A DNA stretch of 64,000 nt from contig JASJZH010000005.1 of assembly GCA_037178975.1 (NCBI GenBank), forward strand, positions 4,154,001-4,218,000, written 5' to 3'. Shown one piece after another: positions 57,006 to 64,000 of the stretch. Below the pieces are notes generated by a model. The model searched no databases. It was not told where the DNA came from and worked only from the letters and a program-made list of their open reading frames with translations. The translations under genes and the position numbers were made by a program. Within the stretch, counting starts at the first letter, position 1. Each line of letters opens with the position of its first letter. The stretch is from Oscheius tipulae. Lineage: Eukaryota; Nematoda; Chromadorea; Rhabditida; Rhabditidae.

Positions 57006-57776
57006 ATGATGGACTCATTACTGTGTGCCTGTTTTCGACCAGTCCTGGACTGTATTCAAGGGCCTTCGTTCGCAGCCACAGCATCATACAGTCATTTGAA
57101 TCAACCGCTTACTCCGTCAGTTCGTCTCGATGTCAGCAGGACAGGTAGCTTATTTTACACGAAAGACTCCTATTTTGGAGATTCAGTGAGTGAGAAGGTC
57201 ATTAGCCTAACTTTTTCAGGGAAAGACGTGGTTTTGCTTAAGGAAGGCGAGAGAATATGCGGAACTGGCGGATCCCTCGGAACTGTTCCTCTCGTTCAGG
57301 ACAAAGCCTACTTCCAAGTGACCATACAACAAACTGGTACCAGTTCCCGTACCATCCTCCGCTCATTGAAAAGGTATTTAGGCAGTTGGATGATCGGACT
57401 CGGGACGAGAGAAGCTCAGCTGGACAAATGTACAGTTGGTGCACACTTTTGGGGTTTGAAAGACACAGGTGAAATTATTTCAAACGGTCAAGTTGTCGGA
57501 AAATTAGAGCAGAATGTAGAGGAAGGCGACACTATTGTGAGTCAAGACGTTTACGAACAAAAACTAGATACTCAGGGAATCTCTTACGACCACATCGAAC
57601 TCAAGTTCTATGTGAATGGAACTGCTCGACAGCCTGGAATCTCATCGGTTAAAGGAGCCGTATATCCTCTGATATACGTCGACGAGTCCGCTATTCTGGA
57701 CTTGAAGTTTCGGAATTTCTCCAGCGAGATCCCGGCAGGATACAGTGAGATACTCGTTGAACAGACACTTCTGTAA
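57006..57776 (+). CDS. SPRYD7: SPRY domain-containing protein 7
   Basis: About 190 residues after splicing. N-terminus MMDSLLCACFRPVLDC, then PSVRLDVSRTGKDVVLLKEG, ERICGTGGSLGTVPLVQDK, YFQVTIQQTGSWMIGLGTRE, GISYDHIELKFYVNG and VYPLIYVDESAILDLKFRNF, closing YSEILVEQTLL. This matches vertebrate SPRYD7 (CLLD6) nearly block for block. The fold is a SPRY beta-sandwich likely used for protein binding; the partner is unknown. Three introns are all multiples of three and open in frame, so retained-intron forms would also translate. AATAAA at 57805-57810 lies inside the 3' end of the opposite gene. Confidence 0.92.
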   Translation: MMDSLLCACFRPVLDCIQGPSFAATASYSHLNQPLTPSVRLDVSRTGSLFYTKDSYFGDSVSEKVISLTFSGKDVVLLKEGERICGTGGSLGTVPLVQDKAYFQVTIQQTGTSSRTILRSLKRYLGSWMIGLGTREAQLDKCTVGAHFWGLKDTGEIISNGQVVGKLEQNVEEGDTIVSQDVYEQKLDTQGISYDHIELKFYVNGTARQPGISSVKGAVYPLIYVDESAILDLKFRNFSSEIPAGYSEILVEQTLL

Positions 57777-57815
57777 ATATGGGAAAGAATCAGTGTACTT
57801 GATGAATAAAATGTC

Positions 57816-58542
57816 TTATTGTGATGCAAATTGACTGAGAAAGCCGCTGAGACTTCGATCTGACTCGGACTCATCTTCTTGTAGCAGTCGTTGCAGTGCC
57901 GACCCCCGTCGCTTTTTCTTGTTCGAGTTTTGCAGGCTAAAATCAGTTGGTTGAAAGAAATAGCGAACGCTTACCTGATTACTTTGGGAGTTTTCAGGAG
58001 AGGAGAATTCGTGGTGATCGATTTTCGTGGCACATCTTTTACTGCTGCTATTGGAGTTGTTGCCACGGGAACGTCTTCTAAAGCAGGATCCAATGTTAAA
58101 CTTTTGACAGAAACACCTGTATATAGGTCAATGTCCAAGGCAGGCATCTTTCCACAACTCGTTTTTGAACCACATCCGCAACATTCGGCTTTGAGAATTC
58201 GTTCCCTAAAAAAATATTGATACAGAAATGAATAACAAATTACCCTTTCACAAAATGCTGTCGAAGAGTGAAACTATTGCGAAGCAAATGATTTAGACCA
58301 CATTTAGAACAGACATTATCTGACAACTGAAAACGGCAGTACAAGTAGAACAAAACAAGGCAAACCGCTCCAGCTATCCGCGCTCCTTTTGAAAACATGG
58401 CAACAGCCAAGCTCTTAGGAAGACCTTGCTCAACAAATCTTGTTGCCACACCATATAAATGCTTCTTGCTTCTCCTCGCACCAACTTCAACTACATCCAT
58501 ATTCAATTCTTCCGCTGTGAATCTTTCCAGCGACTCCCACAT
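57816..58542 (-). CDS. Small zinc-ribbon protein
   Basis: About 190 residues: MWESLERFTAEELNMDVVEV, a basic helix (GARRSKKHLYGVATRFVEQG), then a four-cysteine element, NVCSKCGLNHLLR ... AECCGCGSK, which looks like a zinc ribbon of CxxC/CxxC type. A Pro/Ser/Lys-rich tail ends LSGFLSQFASQ. The helix-then-ribbon layout is reminiscent of Rpr2/Rpp21/SNM1-type RNase P/MRP subunits, but the match is not close enough to name it. It lies about 217 bp downstream of the PABP stop on the same strand, and gttgctag directly precedes the ATG. Its 3' end overlaps the SPRYD7 3' region. Confidence 0.65.
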
Positions 58543-58758
58543 CTAGCAACAACGTTCAGTACTGCTCAGAAGCCATTCAAGAAGTCAGTCGACTACAACA
58601 CGTTGAGAATAACGATAAAATATAACAACTTCCCATTTATTTCTTTCAACATACGGTTACAATGGTTCGACCAAGGATTTTAACAGGCAAACTGGCGTGA
58701 ACGCCAAAAGAACGGAATAGGAAGGGTTCCCAAAGACGGGAAAAATAAGTGGGTTAAA

Positions 58759-61994
<3,236 letters not shown>

Positions 61995-62567
61995 ATGTCT
62001 TCCGCTCAACCGGTCTTCTCCTATCCGACGAAGCCGACGACAGGTATACCTTTGAACACGACTGCTGTCGCCTCTACCAAGATTCTGGTTCAACTGCCTG
62101 AGGACATCTCTGCCATCCTGAGCACATCCAATGCCATCTTCGTTTTCATGGCTCTGACAGTCTTTCTCATCCTCTGCCTTCTCCTCATCCAAGTCGCCTT
62201 CTTCATTTTCACTCTCAAGACCAAGCCACTGCCTCAGCTTCCTTCGAAGATCATCATCAGGCGGAAGGTCCATTCGAAGAAGAGCACGAAGACGCGTGTC
62301 TCTCAGAGCGCGAAGACCGAGCCGAGCAAAATGGTCTTTGTCTCGATCGACTACGACGCCAGAAGTGAGAAGAAGGAGCCGAAGAAGGCAGTAGTGGTGG
62401 AGGACTATTCGAAGACAGTATCCGCTCTCCGTACCATAAGCGTCGACTCTACCCAGCTGACTGCCTCTCCCGTTTCTCTCCACAGGCTGTCTTCGGATCA
62501 CCTGGATCCTTCTGTCGGAATCAAGGCAGCCGTCTCCACTCCCCAGGCTCTACAGCCTAAACAGTAG
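61995..62567 (+). CDS. Single-pass membrane protein, intronless
   Basis: 190 residues in one exon. A lumenal or extracellular N-terminus without a signal peptide (MSSAQPVFSYPTKPTTGIPL, with an NTT glycosylation site) is followed by one long TM (NAIFVFMALTVFLILCLLLI). The tail is basic and disordered (IIIRRKVHSKKSTKTRVSQS, EYSK-type and RLSSDHLDPSV). Positive charges after the TM predict a cytoplasmic C-terminus. No family is recognised. AATAAA at 62574-62579, only seven bases after the stop, supports the 3' end. Being intronless sets it apart from every other multi-hundred-base gene here. Confidence 0.7.
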   Translation: MSSAQPVFSYPTKPTTGIPLNTTAVASTKILVQLPEDISAILSTSNAIFVFMALTVFLILCLLLIQVAFFIFTLKTKPLPQLPSKIIIRRKVHSKKSTKTRVSQSAKTEPSKMVFVSIDYDARSEKKEPKKAVVVEDYSKTVSALRTISVDSTQLTASPVSLHRLSSDHLDPSVGIKAAVSTPQALQPKQ

Positions 62568-62916
62568 ACTTTCAATAAAGAGATCGTTTGTCCTGTCTAC
62601 TGCTGGCACCTTTGTTCTTATTCAGCTTTGTTAATATACTACCTTTTCCTATCAAATTTTCTTTTCATACCATGCCCGCTAGTCATTTCCCCCGTCAGCA
62701 AGAGGACGTGTCTCTCTCGGATCGACCTTGATTGGTGTCTCGGCGCGTAACTCGGTGCTGAGCAGACAACTGTGCGGCGTATTATCACACGTGTGCTAAT
62801 ATTCTGGAAGACTCCTGCTTTCGTAGCTATTCGTAGACATCACTCTCTGCACTTATTGACTGAACTTATCTATTTTGAAGCAGGGTAACAAAAGCTGAGA
62901 ACAACTTGCAACAAAC
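62568..62916. other. Intergenic region before the last gene
   Basis: About 350 bp with the poly(A) signal of the preceding gene at its start and presumably the promoter of the coiled-coil gene. A ttgcaacaaac stretch precedes the ATG. Nothing else is recognisable. Confidence 0.4.
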
Positions 62917-64000
62917 ATGTTTGTTCAGACGAGTATGGGACATGATGGTTCCATAGGAATCACCGAAAACGGGACTCATGAGGACGAGGTCAAGATCAAA
63001 CCACCCAATCGGAACTTTTTCCAACGAGAGTTAAGCAGAATTAATGGCGAAATCGACGAGTTGCAGGAACAGGTGAGTCAACAGGGTCTTTCCTCGTTAT
63101 TTCGAAAAGGGAAACAGGATAATCGTAAAGGGGGCAGTTTCCATGAAAATGATTGTATTGCAGGCCAAGGTTCTACTGAACAAAGAGGGAAGAAGTGGAA
63201 GCATTACAGAAGTGAGACTGGAGAAGGAAAAGATCAGAACGACAAGAAGCGAACTGGCTCTGGAGGCTGAAAAAGTCAAGAAGGAGATAGCTCAGTTGAG
63301 GAAACAGAGAGAAACACTGGTTAGTCATAGTTCCTTTCTTCGACCTTTCTCTTTTTTGCTATAGAGAACGTCCCGTCTGGAAGTCGAGAAGGAATGTCGT
63401 GTGAGATCATCGGACAAGCTCGAAAGTTATCTGAAGAACTGTGAAGATCGGTACACAACTGGGAGGCTGTCGAGGAAAGAAGAAACTCTTCTGGTCGAAG
63501 AAATCAATGATTTGAAGAGAAATCGAGGCATATTAGAGAAGTTGAAGGAGATAGTCAAGCAGCTCTCTGCGACGGACGAGAAGATAGCCCACATGAGCGA
63601 AGACAACAGGGTAGGGCGAATTTGAGTACTTTGGAAAGAGTTTTAGAAAAAATACGCAGAGATCTTCAAGTTGAAGGCCGATCAACACGCCAAATCGGCT
63701 GAGCAGAGGGAAAGAACAGATAAGTGGTGTCATATTCGCCGAGAATTGGACGAGTATCATCAAGAAAAGAGAGAACTCATAGCTGCTTACAACCATAACA
63801 GAGAAAACTACTCGGAGTGGGTCAAGAAGTACAAGGTGTGTTGGAACTTCTTCAATAAACAGGAAGTTTGCAGAAGAAAGTTCCGAACTCTTCCTATCCA
63901 GCCACCTTCCCGAACGCTAGGCAGAGAACGAGTGAGTTGGAAGTCCATTCCAAAAAATCAAAATTTAGCCTCGGTGATGGAAGAGGATGAGCTCGAGCCC
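62917..64000 (+). CDS. BFR1-like coiled-coil protein, 5' part
   Basis: Begins MFVQTSMGHDGSIGITENGT and KPPNRNFFQRELSRINGEID, then long coiled coil: AKVLLNKEGRSGSITEVRLE, ELALEAEKVKKEIAQLRKQR, SYLKNCEDRYTTGRLSRKEE followed by TLLVEEINDLKRNRGILEKL. The RLSRKEETLLVEEINxLKRN segment is the block typical of the Bfr1-like family, whose yeast member binds polysomes and mRNPs at the ER. At least five exons are present, and the gene continues past the window edge after PSRTLGRER. Function in nematodes is not established; the family call rests on that one block plus the coiled-coil layout. Confidence 0.7.

Overview
The window reads as nuclear DNA from a nematode. The evidence is (i) a chemoreceptor of the nematode Sra/Sre type, (ii) very short introns, mostly 36-45 nt with GT..AG ends, (iii) a pyrimidine-rich AG acceptor directly in front of many start codons, the pattern expected for spliced-leader trans-splicing, and (iv) families typical of nematodes: an insulin-like peptide with no obvious C-peptide region, lustrin/Kunitz repeat proteins, 4TM proteins, a compact single-domain tyrosine phosphatase and a ZNFX-1-like helicase. 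The species cannot be named from sequence alone. Gene models were joined by hand from reading frames and splice sites, so coordinates run from start codon to stop codon with introns included.

Layout. 1-5.7 kb: a partial unknown gene, a small secreted protein, an Sre-like receptor, a 4TM protein carrying a hairpin transposon in an intron, and an insulin-like peptide. 6.2-10.6 kb (+): 3beta-HSD-like enzyme, a katanin p80 con80-only protein and the alpha subunit of mitochondrial processing peptidase, closely spaced. 11-18.4 kb: a secreted cysteine protein and an S28 serine carboxypeptidase (-), with a tyrosine phosphatase gene (+) lying inside a large S28 intron, then CWF19L1. 18.6-20.3 kb: a decayed DNA transposon with long inverted ends. 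20.6-26.7 kb: a tiny MGSCC protein, an eight-unit lustrin-Kunitz protein and heparan sulfate 2-O-sulfotransferase. 27.4-40.2 kb: mitochondrial NADP isocitrate dehydrogenase, a USP deubiquitinase and a long ZNFX1 helicase. 40.2-47.8 kb: gene-poor, with one 4TM gene, a tandem repeat and a possible transposon end. 47.8-64 kb: a membrane GT8 glycosyltransferase, an RNF14-like RBR ligase, a tyrosine-motif-rich scaffold-like protein, CDK4/6, SPRYD7, a zinc-ribbon protein, poly(A)-binding protein, a one-TM protein and a truncated BFR1-like coiled-coil gene.

The genes do not form one pathway. Most are housekeeping genes in convergent or divergent pairs. The most unusual items are the tyrosine-motif protein at 52668-55122, the nested phosphatase with an apparent frameshift, the four-cysteine Kunitz array, and the two transposon-like elements.
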